A DNA stretch of 64,000 nucleotides, taken from contig NC_012522.1 in NCBI RefSeq assembly GCF_000010805.1, positions 5,084,001 through 5,148,000 on the forward strand, given 5' to 3'. A model generated the notes under the pieces. It was given only the letters and a program-made list of their open reading frames with translations. It was not told where the DNA came from and did not search any database. Source of the DNA: Rhodococcus opacus B4. Its GTDB lineage: Bacteria > Actinomycetota > Actinomycetes > Mycobacteriales > Mycobacteriaceae. Numbering within the stretch: the first letter of the stretch is position 1; each line of letters begins with the position of its first letter. A program made the position numbers and the translations under genes. Below are positions 26,900-40,930 of this stretch, in pieces.

Positions 26900-27810
26900 G
26901 TGGAGTGGTCGACGGTCGCGTCGTCATCGTGACGGGCGCCGGACGCGGAATCGGACGTGCCCACGCGCTGGCCTTCGCCGCCGAGGGTGCGAAGGTCGTG
27001 GTCAACGACATCGGGGCCGGAATCGACGGTTCCGCCACCGGCGAGAGTCCGGCGGAGCAGGTGGTCGCGGAGATCGTGGCCGCGGGCGGCGAGGCCGTCG
27101 TCAACGGCGACGACGTCGCGGACTGGGCTGGGGCGGAGAATCTGATCCGGACGGCGATCGACACGTACGGGCGCCTCGACGTGCTGGTGAACAACGCCGG
27201 GTTCCTGCGCGACCGCATGCTCGTCGGGATGAGCGAGCAGGAGTGGGACGCCGTGGTGCGCGTCCACCTGAAGGGTCACTTCGCGACGCTGCGCCACGCC
27301 GCCGCGTACTGGCGGGCCGAGGCGAAGGCGGGCAACGCCGTCGACGCCCGGATCGTCAACACCAGTTCCGGTGCCGGACTGCAGGGTTCGATCGGGCAGG
27401 GCAACTACGCCGCCGCGAAGGCGGGGATCGCGGAGATGACCATCCAGGCGGCAGCGGAACTGAGGAACTACGGGGTCACCGTCAACGCGATCGCCCCGGC
27501 CGCGCGCACCCGGATGACGGTCGGCGCCGGCGGCGCGATGGCCGAGGCGATGGCCGCGCCCGAGGAGGGTTTCGACGCGATGGCGCCGGAGAACATCTCC
27601 CCGCTCGTCGTGTGGCTGGGCAGCGTGGAGTCGAAGGACGTCACCGGACGCGTGTTCGAGGTCGAGGGCGGCAAGATCACCGTCGCCGAGGGCTGGCGGC
27701 ACGGCCCCACCCAGGACAAGGGGGCGCGCTGGGAGCCGAACGAGATCGGGCCCGTCGTCGCCGACCTGCTCGCGAAGGCCGAACCCCCGGTCCCGGTCTA
27801 CGGCGCCTGA
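26896..27810 (+). CDS. short-chain dehydrogenase/reductase, Rv3548c homologue
   Basis: The 304-residue SDR has VTGAGRGIGRAHALAFAAEG as cofactor site, DVLVNNAGFLRDRML and the catalytic NYAAAKAGIAEMTIQAAAEL. The longer C-terminus and the GWRHGPTQDKG segment match the type of hydroxyacyl-CoA dehydrogenase SDR related to the multifunctional peroxisomal enzyme. The start ATG overlaps the preceding SDR stop as ATGA. It fits Rv3548c of M. tuberculosis in length (304) and order. It may form an acyl-CoA dehydrogenation pair with its neighbour (inference). Confidence 0.88.
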   Translation: MSGVVDGRVVIVTGAGRGIGRAHALAFAAEGAKVVVNDIGAGIDGSATGESPAEQVVAEIVAAGGEAVVNGDDVADWAGAENLIRTAIDTYGRLDVLVNNAGFLRDRMLVGMSEQEWDAVVRVHLKGHFATLRHAAAYWRAEAKAGNAVDARIVNTSSGAGLQGSIGQGNYAAAKAGIAEMTIQAAAELRNYGVTVNAIAPAARTRMTVGAGGAMAEAMAAPEEGFDAMAPENISPLVVWLGSVESKDVTGRVFEVEGGKITVAEGWRHGPTQDKGARWEPNEIGPVVADLLAKAEPPVPVYGA

Positions 27811-27814
27811 GCAC

Positions 27815-27854
27815 GTGAGCGGCAAAGTGTGCCGGGGCACGCTTTGCCGCTCAC
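27815..27854. repeat. 40-bp palindromic repeat, family P, copy 1
   Basis: GTGAGCGGCAAAGTGTGC (27815-27832) pairs with GCACGCTTTGCCGCTCAC (27837-27854), with one mismatch and a 4-nt loop. It starts 5 bp after the SDR stop codon. A second copy lies at 50419-50458. It probably forms a stem-loop in the 3' end of the transcript. Confidence 0.85.
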
Positions 27855-27856
27855 CT

Positions 27857-27906
27857 GCCGAACGGGACGCCCGTTGCGTCAGATCGAACGAGCGTCCCGT
27901 TCGTCC
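27857..27906. repeat. 50-bp palindromic repeat, family R, copy 3
   Basis: This copy has substitutions in the left arm (GCCGAACGGGACGCCCGT) but keeps the loop GCGTCAGATCG and the right arm. It abuts the family P palindrome that ends at 27854, so two unrelated stem-loops lie in tandem between the SDR operon and the LLM gene. Confidence 0.88.
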
Positions 27907-27919
27907 GGCTGCGCGGCGA

Positions 27920-27959
27920 ACTGGAGACATGTTTGGACACATTGATAAACAGGTGTCCA
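27920..27959. promoter_or_regulatory. degenerate TGGAC-type operator before the LLM oxidoreductase gene
   Basis: ACTGGA-N8-TGGAC at 27920-27938 aligns with the 19-bp operator at 36205 (ACTGGA-N8-TGGAC). It overlaps a second inverted repeat, TGGACAC (27934-27940) with GTGTCCA (27953-27959), spaced by 12 nt. The cluster lies 46-86 bp upstream of the LLM start. It is probably bound by the TetR at 42.9 kb, but the central match is weak. Confidence 0.45.
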
Positions 27960-28005
27960 GAAGTTAATGTGCATGGAGGAAAAGGCTCTCGGCCAAGGAG
28001 AATTC

Positions 28006-28869
28006 GTGAAATTCGGCATAACGTTGTTTACGAGTGACCGCGGGATCGAGCCGGCCTCGGCCGCGAGGGGTGCGGAGGCCAACGGGTTCGACTCCTTCTA
28101 CGTGCCCGAGCACACGCACATTCCGGTGAAACGCGACGCGGCGCATCCGCAGACGGGAGACGCGTCGCTGCCCGACGACCGGTACATGCGCACCCTCGAC
28201 CCGTGGGTGGCCCTCGCCACGGCGGCAGCGGTCACGGAGCGGATCGAACTGGGCACGTCGGTGGCGCTGCCCGTCGAGCACGACCCGATCACGCTGGCCA
28301 AGACGATCGCCTCGCTCGACCACCTCAGCGGTGGACGGGTGATCCTCGGCGTCGGGTACGGGTGGAATCTGGACGAACTGTCCGATCACAACGTCCCGCC
28401 GGGCCGGCGCCGGACGATGCTGCGGGAGTACCTCGAGGCGATGCGCGCGCTGTGGACGCAGGACGAGGCGTCGTACGAAGGCGAGTTCGTGAGCTTCGGT
28501 CCGAGCTGGGCGTGGCCGAAGCCGGTGCGGGTGCCTCCGGTGATCGTCGGCGCCGCCGGAAACGACAAGAACTTCAGATGGATCGTGAAGTCGGCCGACG
28601 GCTGGATGACCACCCCGATCGAGCAGGACATCGACGACCGCGTGGCCGCGCTGCGACGGATGTGGCACGACGCGGGCCGGGACGGCGAACCGCGGATCGT
28701 CGTGCTCGACGGCAAACCGGACGTCGACAAGTTGCGCCGCTGGAAGGACCTCGGCGTCACCGAAGTGGTGTACGGAGTGCCCGACCGCAGCGAGGAGGCG
28801 GTCCTTGCCTACCTCGGGCGTCTGGCGGGAAAACTCGAGGGATTGCGCGAGTCGACCGCGGTGGGGTGA
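28006..28869 (+). CDS. LLM-class, probably F420-dependent, oxidoreductase
   Basis: The 287-residue protein is a luciferase-like TIM barrel. Motifs are VKFGITLFTSDRGIEPAS at the start, FYVPEHTHIPVK, and DHLSGGRVILGVGYGWNLDE, typical of the F420-binding actinobacterial branch. AAGGAG precedes the GTG at 28006; an upstream in-frame ATG at 27967 lacks a ribosome-binding site. Substrate and exact cofactor are unknown; an FMN enzyme cannot be excluded. It is preceded by repeats and an operator-like cluster shared with the CYP51 and ALDH operons, pointing to joint regulation. Confidence 0.82.
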   Translation: MKFGITLFTSDRGIEPASAARGAEANGFDSFYVPEHTHIPVKRDAAHPQTGDASLPDDRYMRTLDPWVALATAAAVTERIELGTSVALPVEHDPITLAKTIASLDHLSGGRVILGVGYGWNLDELSDHNVPPGRRRTMLREYLEAMRALWTQDEASYEGEFVSFGPSWAWPKPVRVPPVIVGAAGNDKNFRWIVKSADGWMTTPIEQDIDDRVAALRRMWHDAGRDGEPRIVVLDGKPDVDKLRRWKDLGVTEVVYGVPDRSEEAVLAYLGRLAGKLEGLRESTAVG

Positions 28870-28906
28870 GTGAGTGCGGTTGGATGGAATGAGGACACAC
28901 TCGGGT

Positions 28907-28920
28907 AAGAACGTGTTCTA
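28907..28920. promoter_or_regulatory. KstR-like box before the glycosyltransferase operon
   Basis: AAGAACGTGTTCTA agrees with the KstR consensus TnnAACnnGTTnnA in seven of eight fixed positions (first T is A here). It lies 38 bp upstream of the glycosyltransferase start. KstR is the TetR repressor of cholesterol genes in actinobacteria. Function is inferred. Confidence 0.55.
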
Positions 28921-28958
28921 GTATTGCGTGCCAGTTGCTCGAGGAGAGGTCGAAGTCC

Positions 28959-30206
28959 GTGCGCATCGCACTCTTGTCGTACCGAAGCAAGCCCCACTGC
29001 GGTGGGCAGGGTGTGTACGTCCGCCATCTCAGCCGTGAGCTGGTCGAACTCGGCCATCAGGTCGAGGTGTTCTCGGGTCAGCCGTACCCGGACGTCGACC
29101 CCCGGGTGACGCTGACGAAGGTCCCCAGCCTCGACCTGTACCGCGAGCCGGATCCGTTTCGAACGCCGCACCCGCGCGAGATCCGCGACGCCGTCGACGT
29201 GCTCGAGGTCGCGACCATGTGGACGGCCGGGTTCCCGGAGCCGCTCACGTTCAGCCTCCGGGCCGCGCGACTGCTGAGGGAGCGCGCCGGCGAGTTCGAC
29301 GTGGTGCACGACAACCAGTGCCTCGGGTACGGGCTGCTGCAACTCCAGAAGGCCGGGCTCCCCGTCGTCGCCACCATTCACCATCCGATCACCCGCGACC
29401 GCGAACTGGACCTGGCGTCGGCGAAGTGGTGGCGGAAGGTGACGGTCCGGCGCTGGTACGGCTTCCTGCGCATGCAGAAACGGGTGGCGCGCGCGATCCC
29501 CGCGCTGCTGACGGTGTCGCAGTCCTCCGCCGACGACATCAGTGCGGCGTTCGACGTTCCCGCCGCGAACCTGAAGACCATCCCGCTGGGTGTGGACACC
29601 GAGGTCTTCCGACCCCCGGCCGCCGCGCGGGTTCCGGGCCGCATCGTGTGCGTCGCCAGCGCCGACATGCCGCTGAAGGGCGTGTCGACGCTCCTCGAGG
29701 CGGTCGCGAAGGTGCACACCGAGCGAGCCGTGGAACTGGTGCTCGTCACCAAGCTCGCACCCGGGGGAGTGACGGAGAAGCTCATCGAGGAACTGGCCAT
29801 CGGCGACGTCGTCCGCACCGTGTCGGGCATCGACGACGCCGAACTGGCCGCGCTGCTGGCGTCCGCCGACGTCGCGTGCGTCCCGTCGCTGTACGAGGGT
29901 TTCTCGCTGCCGGCCGTCGAGGCGATGGCGTGCGGCACCCCGCTGGTCGCCAGCCGCGCCGGCGCCATTCCCGAGGTGGTGGGAACGGATGAGGAGGCGG
30001 GTGTGCTGGTGACCCCCGGTGACCCACAGGAACTCGCGGACGTCCTCGGCGCGTTGCTCGACGATCCGCAACGCCGGTCCCGGCTCGGGGACGGTGGCCG
30101 GCGACGCGTGCTCGACCGCTACAGCTGGGCGGCGGTGGCCGCGAGAACCGCGCAGACGTATGCCGAAGCGATAGAGCAGACCCGTGAAGGAGGCCGACCG
30201 TGCTGA
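28959..30206 (+). CDS. GT4-family glycosyltransferase
   Basis: The 415-residue protein has the GT-B fold of family GT4. The N-terminal half contains KPHCGGQGVYVRHLSREL, a glycine-rich acceptor loop, and the C-terminal half contains ASADMPLKGVSTLLEAVAKV and the donor-site motif SLYEGFSLPAVEAMACGTPL (E-x7-E). It transfers a nucleotide-activated sugar to an unknown acceptor, probably on the cytoplasmic side of the membrane. The GTG at 28959 is the best start though its purine-rich site (GAGGAG) is far upstream. It is first in an operon with a methyltransferase and an unusual toroid protein. Confidence 0.87.
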   Translation: MRIALLSYRSKPHCGGQGVYVRHLSRELVELGHQVEVFSGQPYPDVDPRVTLTKVPSLDLYREPDPFRTPHPREIRDAVDVLEVATMWTAGFPEPLTFSLRAARLLRERAGEFDVVHDNQCLGYGLLQLQKAGLPVVATIHHPITRDRELDLASAKWWRKVTVRRWYGFLRMQKRVARAIPALLTVSQSSADDISAAFDVPAANLKTIPLGVDTEVFRPPAAARVPGRIVCVASADMPLKGVSTLLEAVAKVHTERAVELVLVTKLAPGGVTEKLIEELAIGDVVRTVSGIDDAELAALLASADVACVPSLYEGFSLPAVEAMACGTPLVASRAGAIPEVVGTDEEAGVLVTPGDPQELADVLGALLDDPQRRSRLGDGGRRRVLDRYSWAAVAARTAQTYAEAIEQTREGGRPC

Positions 30207-30936
30207 CCGTGGACTTCGACCGGCTGGGTGTGAAGCCCGGCGACAAGGTGATCGACATCGGGGCCGGTGCCGGACGGCACTCGTTCGAGCTGTATCGACG
30301 CGGCGCCGACGTCATCGCCTTCGACCAGAACGCCGACGAACTCGCGGACGTCGAGAAGATGTTCGTGGCGATGGCCGAGGTCGGTGAGGTCCCCGCAGGC
30401 GCGTCGGCGCGAGTGGAGGTCGGCGACGCGCTGAACCTGCCGTACGAGGACGCGTCGTTCGACGTGGTCCTCATCTCCGAGGTCCTCGAGCACGTGCCCC
30501 GCGACGGCCGCGCCATCGCCGAGCTGACTCGCATCCTCAAACCGGGTGGCGTTGCGGCCGTGACGGTTCCGCGGTGGCTGCCGGAGAAGATCTGCTGGGC
30601 GCTGTCCGACGCGTACCACGAGGTGGAGGGCGGCCACGTCCGCATCTACCGCGCCGACGAACTGGCGGAGAAGCTGACGGCGGCCGGTCTGGAGGTCCGG
30701 GGCCGGGACCATGCTCATGCCCTGCATTCCCCGTACTGGTGGCTCAAGTGCGCGGTGGGGGTGGAGAACAACGACAACCCGCTGGCGAAGGCCTATCACC
30801 AGGTTCTGGTGTGGGACATGATGAAAGCCCCCTGGCTGACGCGCACCGCCGAGAAGGTCCTCAACCCGGTGGTCGGCAAGAGCGTCGTGTTCTACCTCGA
30901 GAAGCCGAGGGAGCCGAGCGTGGTGAAGGCGCCGCG

Positions 30937-30940
<4 letters not shown>
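30200..30940 (+). CDS. class I SAM-dependent methyltransferase (UbiE/Methyltransf_11 type)
   Basis: The 246-residue protein has the SAM-binding motif VIDIGAGAGRHSFELYRR near residue 15, a following acidic motif (AFDQNADEL) and SFDVVLISEVLEHVPRDGRA. The C-terminal half (HALHSPYWWLKCAVGVENN, then aromatic residues) is unusual and may hold a lipid or glycan acceptor. The GTG start has AAGGAGG upstream and overlaps the glycosyltransferase end by 7 bp. The substrate is unknown but is probably the same molecule glycosylated by the preceding enzyme. Confidence 0.85.
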
Positions 30941-33920
<2,980 letters not shown>

Positions 33921-33924
<4 letters not shown>

Positions 33925-34670
33925 CGGAAAATCTGTCCGCCGTCGACGTTGAAGATCTGCCCGGTGATCCAGCTCGCCTCGTCGGAGAGCAGGAACAGAC
34001 ACGCGCCGACGAGGTCGTCGGGGGTGCCCATCCGTTTGAGCGGCAACGTCTTGACCATGTCTGCCACCATATTTCCCGGCGTGACGGTGCGGGTGGCTTC
34101 GGTGTCGATCGGTCCGGGCGCGATGGCGTTGACCCGGATGTTCATGCCGCCCACCTCGTGGGCGAGTTGCTGGGTGAGGCCGTTGATACCGACCTTCGCG
34201 AGACCGTAGAAACCGGAATACAGCCACGCCGCCGTCGACGACTGATTGACGATCGAGCCGCCGCCGCGTTCGTTCATCGCAGGCCACACGGCGCGAGTCA
34301 CATTGAGGGCGCCGTCGAAGTTCACGGCCATGAACTTCTTGTAGTAGTCCCACGGCACGGTGATGAGGAGGTCGAGTTTCATGCCGCCGTAGATCGCGGC
34401 GTTGTTCACCAGATGATCGATGCCGCCGAACTTCTCGACCGTGAACTCCGCTAGTTCCTTCGCCGAATCCTCGTCGGCGACGTCGACGTCCTTGAACACC
34501 GCGGTCCCGCCGTCGGCACTGATCTGCTTGGCCACGGTCTCGCCGAGTTCCGCGTTGAGATCGGCCACCACCACGTTGGCGCCCTCACGGGCAAGGGCGC
34601 GCGCGTAGCCCTCGCCGATACCCTGTGCGGCACCGGTGACGATGGCCGTCTTGCCGTCGAAACGTCCCAT
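33921..34670 (-). CDS. short-chain dehydrogenase/reductase, Rv0769 homologue
   Basis: The 249-residue SDR has VTGAAQGIGEGYARAL at the cofactor site, DHLVNNAAIYGGMKL, the catalytic serine region VNQSSTAAWLYSG and FYGLAKVGINGL (Tyr-x3-Lys). The C-terminus ends WITGQIFNVDGGQIFR, normal for the family. It lies 18 bp after the aldehyde dehydrogenase gene and overlaps the next gene as ATGA. M. tuberculosis Rv0769 has the same neighbours. The substrate is unknown, perhaps an alcohol or ketone from P450 chemistry of the co-regulated CYP operon (inference). Confidence 0.88.
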
Positions 34671-34688
34671 ACCGATTGACTCCCTGTC

Positions 34689-36158
34689 CTATTGGGCCGG
34701 TTCCGCGACCAGCTTGGTTTCCAGGTATTCCTCGAAACCGGCCACGCCCATCTCGCGGCCGATTCCGGACTGCTTGTATCCGCCGAACGGGGCGTCGGCG
34801 GAATACCAGACGCCGCCGTTGACGCTGAGCGTCCCCGTGCGCACGCCGTCGACCACGTGCTGCACCCGTGCGGGATCCGTGCCCCACACCGAACCGGACA
34901 GGCCGTACGGCGAGTCGTTCGCGATGCGGATCGCGTCGTCGTCGCCGTCGTGGGGAATGATCACCAGCACCGGCCCGAAGATCTCTTCCCGTGCCACCCT
35001 CGCGGTGTTGTCGAGACCGGAGATCAGGGTGGGTTCGACGAAGAATCCGCGGTCCCGATCGGCCGGGCGGCCGCCACCGACGACGATCGTGCCGCCCTCC
35101 TCCCGGGCGAGTCGCAGGTACTCCTCGACGCGGGCACGTTGCCGGGCGGAGATGAGTGGCCCGCAGATGGTGCCGGGTTTCGTAGGGTCGCCCGCGTTCA
35201 GCCCGCCGAGCGTGCGCGCCGTGGCCTCGACTGCCTCGTCGTACTTCTCGCGGGGCACCAGCAACCGGGTGGTGATAGCGCACCCCTGCCCCGCGTGGGT
35301 GGACACGGTGAACGCGGCGACCCCGCACGCCCCGGCGAGGTCGGCATCGTCGAGCACGATGAACGCCGATTTGCCGCCGAGTTCGAGGAACACTTTTTTC
35401 AACGTCTCGGACGCCGCCGCCATGACGGCCTTCCCCGTAGTGGTCGACCCGGTGAACGACACCAGGTCCACCCGGGGGTCGGTCGAGAGTTGCGCGCCGA
35501 GGGAATGGTCGCTCGACGTGACGATGTTGACGACGCCCGCCGGGAGATCGGTCTCCTCCGCGATGAGGTGCCCGACGAGTGCGGCGCACCAGGGAGTGTC
35601 CGGGGCGGGTTTGAGCACCACCGTGTTGCCTGCTGCCAGTGCGGGACCGATCTTGGCGAAGTTGATCTGGTGCGGGAAGTTCCACGGCGTGATGGCTCCG
35701 ACCACACCGACGGCCTCCTTGAGGACGCGTCGGCGGGTTCTGATGCCCATCGGTTCGGCGACGCCCAGATCCTGTTTCCAGGAATAGCTTTCGGCGAGGT
35801 CCGCGAAATAGCCGAGGTCGGCGACTGGGCCCTCGAGCTGTGGTCCGCTGGTGAGGAAGGCAGGCGCGCCGACCTCGGCGATGGTGATGTCGCGCAGTTC
35901 CTCGATGTAGGACTGCAGTACGTCGCGCAGTTGTCGCAGGCAGCGGGCGCGGAAGGCGTGATCGCGGGACCACGTGGTGTGGTCGAAGGCCCGCCGGGCC
36001 GCGGCGATGGCGGCGTCCATGTCGGACTCGGTCGCGTCGGTGGCCCGCCCCAGCACTTCCTCGGTGGCCGGGTTGATCACGTCGAACGTGCCGCCGGAAC
36101 CGGGAACCAGTTTGCCGTCGATCAGGAGAGCAGAGCTGTCGGTGGGGCGCAGAGTCAT
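34689..36158 (-). CDS. aldA: NAD-dependent aldehyde dehydrogenase, AldA (Rv0768) homologue
   Basis: The 489-residue protein has all ALDH marks: VGAITPWNFPHQINFAKIGP, LVSFTGSTTTGKAVM (coenzyme site), the general base in FLELGGKSAFIV, and the nucleophilic cysteine in STHAGQGCAITTRLL. It oxidises an aldehyde to an acid with NAD(P). The ATG at 36158 gives the family N-terminus. It is first of the five-gene operon ending at the methyltransferase. A 19-bp operator identical, except at one position, to that of the CYP51 operon lies 47 bp upstream, suggesting that the two act on a shared pathway. Confidence 0.9.
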   Translation of the reverse strand: MTLRPTDSSALLIDGKLVPGSGGTFDVINPATEEVLGRATDATESDMDAAIAAARRAFDHTTWSRDHAFRARCLRQLRDVLQSYIEELRDITIAEVGAPAFLTSGPQLEGPVADLGYFADLAESYSWKQDLGVAEPMGIRTRRRVLKEAVGVVGAITPWNFPHQINFAKIGPALAAGNTVVLKPAPDTPWCAALVGHLIAEETDLPAGVVNIVTSSDHSLGAQLSTDPRVDLVSFTGSTTTGKAVMAAASETLKKVFLELGGKSAFIVLDDADLAGACGVAAFTVSTHAGQGCAITTRLLVPREKYDEAVEATARTLGGLNAGDPTKPGTICGPLISARQRARVEEYLRLAREEGGTIVVGGGRPADRDRGFFVEPTLISGLDNTARVAREEIFGPVLVIIPHDGDDDAIRIANDSPYGLSGSVWGTDPARVQHVVDGVRTGTLSVNGGVWYSADAPFGGYKQSGIGREMGVAGFEEYLETKLVAEPAQ

Positions 36159-36624
36159 GGATTTTCGCTTCCGAGTCGGATGAGTGTCACAGCGATCTCT
36201 GAAAACTGGACATGTGTCTGGACTATAGTTTGAACAACTGGATGCCGCAACGACGAGTTCCCGGAGGTGCGATACGGACACGCGAGAAATGCGCCGCCGT
36301 GGTCGCTCGACGAGCTGGCGGAGCGGGTGGGTTCGGCATCGCACGGTGTGTGAGCGGTCAGGTCGGCCGCCCGCCTGGAAGGGGCTCCGGCGGGCAAGGG
36401 GCGCACTCGCCGACCGACGCCGTCGGCGGTGCACGTGGACCCCGGGCGGGGTCGGGTTAGTTACTCGCGGGTAGCGATTGCGGGGTCGGCGGCGTCGTTC
36501 GCGATACCGGTCCTCGAACAAGTCCCCGGCGATGTCGCAACGTAACCTAATACTCGTCGCGATCCGATAACTGCACGCTGAACCTGTGAAATTTAACCGA
36601 ACTGACGCGGGAGTACAACAACTA
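36159..36624. promoter_or_regulatory. 466-bp divergent promoter region between aldA and icd
   Basis: Besides the operator at 36205, I see no gene in this stretch. The right part (about 36541-36620) is less GC-rich and probably holds the isocitrate dehydrogenase promoter. Open frames across 36212-36474 have atypical composition and no ribosome-binding site and are not called. Confidence 0.55.
36205..36223. promoter_or_regulatory. 19-bp operator before the aldA operon
   Basis: On the minus strand this reads GTCCAGACACATGTCCAGT. It differs by one base from the site at 42845-42863 in front of the TetR gene of the CYP123-CYP51 operon. The near identity over 19 bp at two distant promoters is strong evidence of a shared regulator. 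Confidence 0.75.
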
Positions 36625-38865
<2,241 letters not shown>

Positions 38866-38926
38866 GCGTCCGCGTAGATCTCATGCTGTCTGCCACTGGT
38901 GTGGCTGATGGTCGAGATGTACGCGT

Positions 38927-38972
38927 GTCACGGCTACCCGCACGACCGCACGGTGGTGCGGGTAGCCGTGAC
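38927..38972. terminator. bidirectional terminator between icd and the HAD gene
   Basis: GTCACGGCTACCCGCAC (38927-38943) and its perfect reverse complement (38956-38972) form a 17-bp stem with a 12-nt loop, ending 2 bp before the stop codon of the convergent phosphatase gene. There is no long T-run, as is usual in high-GC actinobacteria. Confidence 0.8.
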
Positions 38973-38974
38973 GT

Positions 38975-39910
38975 TCAGATCGAGAACACGGTGGCCCAGT
39001 CGTTCGCGATGCTCACCGTGGTCCATCCCCTCGTAGCCGCGAGATCGAAGGCCTGCTCGGCGCCGGCCGGATAGTCGAACTCGCGATCGGGGTCGTCGTG
39101 TCGTATCAGTAGTTGCAACGAAGGGCGGGCCGGTCCTTCGGAGAACTGCAGCATCGGGACGTCCCCATTGCTGTTCCCGGCGGCGAGCAGAGGTCTCCGG
39201 CCGACCCGGCTCCAGATCCGGATCGGCTTCTCGGGACCGTCGACCAGCACGTCCATCTCGGGTTTGTGCAGGAGCGTTCCACCGGGGCCGTCGCTCGTCC
39301 ACGCCAGCGACGCGGTGCTGCCGATGACCCGCTGACGGGGCACGCCGTACACGTCCAGGCTGATCGGGCGCATGAAATCGCGGCCGCCGCCGGAGACGAT
39401 GTAGTTGTGAAACCCGTTTGCTCCGAGGTAGTCGAGCAGCTCGCGCATGGGCACATAGCTGCACGTCAGATACTTGCGGCCCAGGGTGGGATGGCCGGTG
39501 GTGCGGAGGAATCGGTCCGCCTGCGCCTCGAACTCTTCGACGGTGATGTCGGCGAACGCCGTCAGCACACCGACGGCGAACACCTTCACTCCACTGTCGT
39601 CGCCGCGATAGTGATCGGTGATGACGGCGTTGAGCCAGTCGTAGTCGCGGGTGTAGGCCGCCTGCCACGGCTGCCGGGTACGCAGAGCCGGATCCTCCTC
39701 CGCCATCGCCACGAGGCGGCGCAGGATGAAGTCGAGCTGGATCGGCATCGGCTTCTCGCACCAGAGCGTGCCGTCGTTGTCGAAGACCGCGATCCGCTCC
39801 TCGGCGGGTACGGCGCCCGACCCGCCGGCGCCCGTCACCCGCCCGACGAAATCCAGTATCGCCTGCTTGCTCGCCCCGTCCCGCCAGCCGGGGAGTGGAT
39901 CGTCGGCCAT
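38975..39910 (-). CDS. HAD-superfamily phosphatase (phosphoserine phosphatase-like)
   Basis: The 311-residue protein has the HAD nucleophile motif AVFDNDGTLWCEKPMP (DxDGT, residue about 42), motif II serine in FHNYIVSGGGRDFMR and a motif III/IV region AAGNSNGDVPMLQFS with the metal-binding aspartate. It hydrolyses a phosphate monoester of unknown identity. AGGAGGAG precedes the ATG. It stands alone, convergent with icd across a terminator. Confidence 0.85.
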   Translation of the reverse strand: MADDPLPGWRDGASKQAILDFVGRVTGAGGSGAVPAEERIAVFDNDGTLWCEKPMPIQLDFILRRLVAMAEEDPALRTRQPWQAAYTRDYDWLNAVITDHYRGDDSGVKVFAVGVLTAFADITVEEFEAQADRFLRTTGHPTLGRKYLTCSYVPMRELLDYLGANGFHNYIVSGGGRDFMRPISLDVYGVPRQRVIGSTASLAWTSDGPGGTLLHKPEMDVLVDGPEKPIRIWSRVGRRPLLAAGNSNGDVPMLQFSEGPARPSLQLLIRHDDPDREFDYPAGAEQAFDLAATRGWTTVSIANDWATVFSI

Positions 39911-40018
39911 AGCCTGCTCCTCCTGCCGGGTGGCCCCTCCGCATCCACTACACCACCGTCACCAGGACGTGACCAGGGTTGTTAGTGGCGGTAATGTCCG
40001 CGCCCAGGCGGAAAAGTC
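39911..40018. other. intergenic region, no feature recognised
   Basis: This short stretch upstream of the HAD phosphatase gene contains no convincing gene or repeat. It probably carries the phosphatase promoter and the 3' end of the small gene at 40019. Confidence 0.4.
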
Positions 40019-40225
40019 TCAGCGGATCAGCGGCACATCCCTGAGTTCCTTCTGGGCGGTCCCGAACGTGCCGAGCTGGTCGATCGCAGCTCCGGCGGGT
40101 GAAAACGTAACGCCTCGAATGGTTCGCCCAGCATCTCGTCCAGATAGGTTGTCGTCGCGACTCCCGTGGTGACGTGTCGCTGTCGCCGAGTCTTGTTGCG
40201 CAACAGGATTTTCGGGGCTGCTCAT
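40019..40225 (-). CDS. small hypothetical protein
   Basis: This 68-residue candidate begins MSSPENPVAQQDSATATRHH. It is called mainly because a near-perfect ribosome-binding site, AGGAGG with 5 nt spacing, precedes the ATG. The protein is polar, with no membrane segment and no known domain; the C-terminal half (GVTFSPAGAAIDQLGTFGTA) is more hydrophobic. I do not recognise it. It may be a small actinobacterial protein or the remnant of a longer gene. Confidence 0.45.
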   Translation of the reverse strand: MSSPENPVAQQDSATATRHHGSRDDNLSGRDAGRTIRGVTFSPAGAAIDQLGTFGTAQKELRDVPLIR

Positions 40226-40405
40226 TTTTCCTCCTGCTGCCGGCGCCGACAGCGGCCCAGCGCGTGCAGGCGTCCTGCATGACCTGCACGAACGTTAGCA
40301 GGACGTCGTCGCCGTCGACCAGGTCGAACAGGCGGCAGGACAGCCGCGGAAGGTACGAAAACCCAGCAGGCACAGCCGGGTGCTTGCTCTCGACGACGAA
40401 TGCGC
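40226..40405. other. intergenic region with no supported gene
   Basis: A 141-codon minus-strand frame (40373-39948) crosses this region and overlaps the 68-residue gene in another frame, but it has no ribosome-binding site, contains many arginine and serine codons in an unnatural pattern, and resembles no family. I see nothing else here. Confidence 0.4.
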
Positions 40406-40930
40406 TCAGCTGCCGAAGATCTTGCCCAGATCACTCGCGTCGGGGATGGCGGCGGGTGGCGCGGGAGCGATGCTGGGCACGGCGACGACCGTGGACGCTT
40501 GCTCCACGGTGAACTTGGTGCCAGGCCATTGCGCCAGGTATTCCTCGAGTCCGGGATAGGCGGATACCCACATCGCCGGGTCTGTGTCGTGTCGAGAGCA
40601 GGAGGCCAGTGCGACATAGGAGCCGTCGGGGACGTCGAGCACCGACTGTGTGGTGGTCCCGGGTGGTATGTCGCCTGTCTCGTAAAGGGATTGACCGGCG
40701 CTCAGGACGTCTCGGACAGGCGGCAGCACCCCGTCAGGGGCGGGAGCGAGGGACGTTCCGCAGCCGATGGTGGCGCCGGTGTTGTTGGTGATCGTGTTGG
40801 TGACGGTCGATCCGTCGACGCCGAAGGAGTAGGTGACGTCGGTGGCCTCGGCGGCAGATACCGGCGCGGCGGCAATGGGGAGGGGGATGGTCGCTGCGGT
40901 CAGGACGGTGTGGGCGTGCGCTCCGGCCAC
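40406..40930 (-). CDS. secreted or envelope protein, unknown function
   Basis: The 174-residue product, if started at the GTG at 40930, begins VAGAHAHTVLTAATIPLPIA, followed by AAPVSAAEA, a plausible signal peptide. The mature part has TYSFGVDGSTVTNTITNNTG, two cysteines (IGCGTS; ASCSRH) that could form a disulfide, and a hydrophobic PAPPAAIPDASDLGKIFGS end. The start lies inside the end of the TetR gene (31-bp overlap), which suggests joint transcription. The family is not recognised, and the start is uncertain; longer versions of the frame lack family character. Confidence 0.55.
   Translation of the reverse strand: MAGAHAHTVLTAATIPLPIAAAPVSAAEATDVTYSFGVDGSTVTNTITNNTGATIGCGTSLAPAPDGVLPPVRDVLSAGQSLYETGDIPPGTTTQSVLDVPDGSYVALASCSRHDTDPAMWVSAYPGLEEYLAQWPGTKFTVEQASTVVAVPSIAPAPPAAIPDASDLGKIFGS

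Noticed and set aside
39948-40373. 141-codon minus-strand frame in the region left of the TetR-linked secreted protein
   Set aside because: There is no ribosome-binding site and the latter half has the arginine-rich pattern of a noncoding frame; it also conflicts with the better-supported 68-codon gene.
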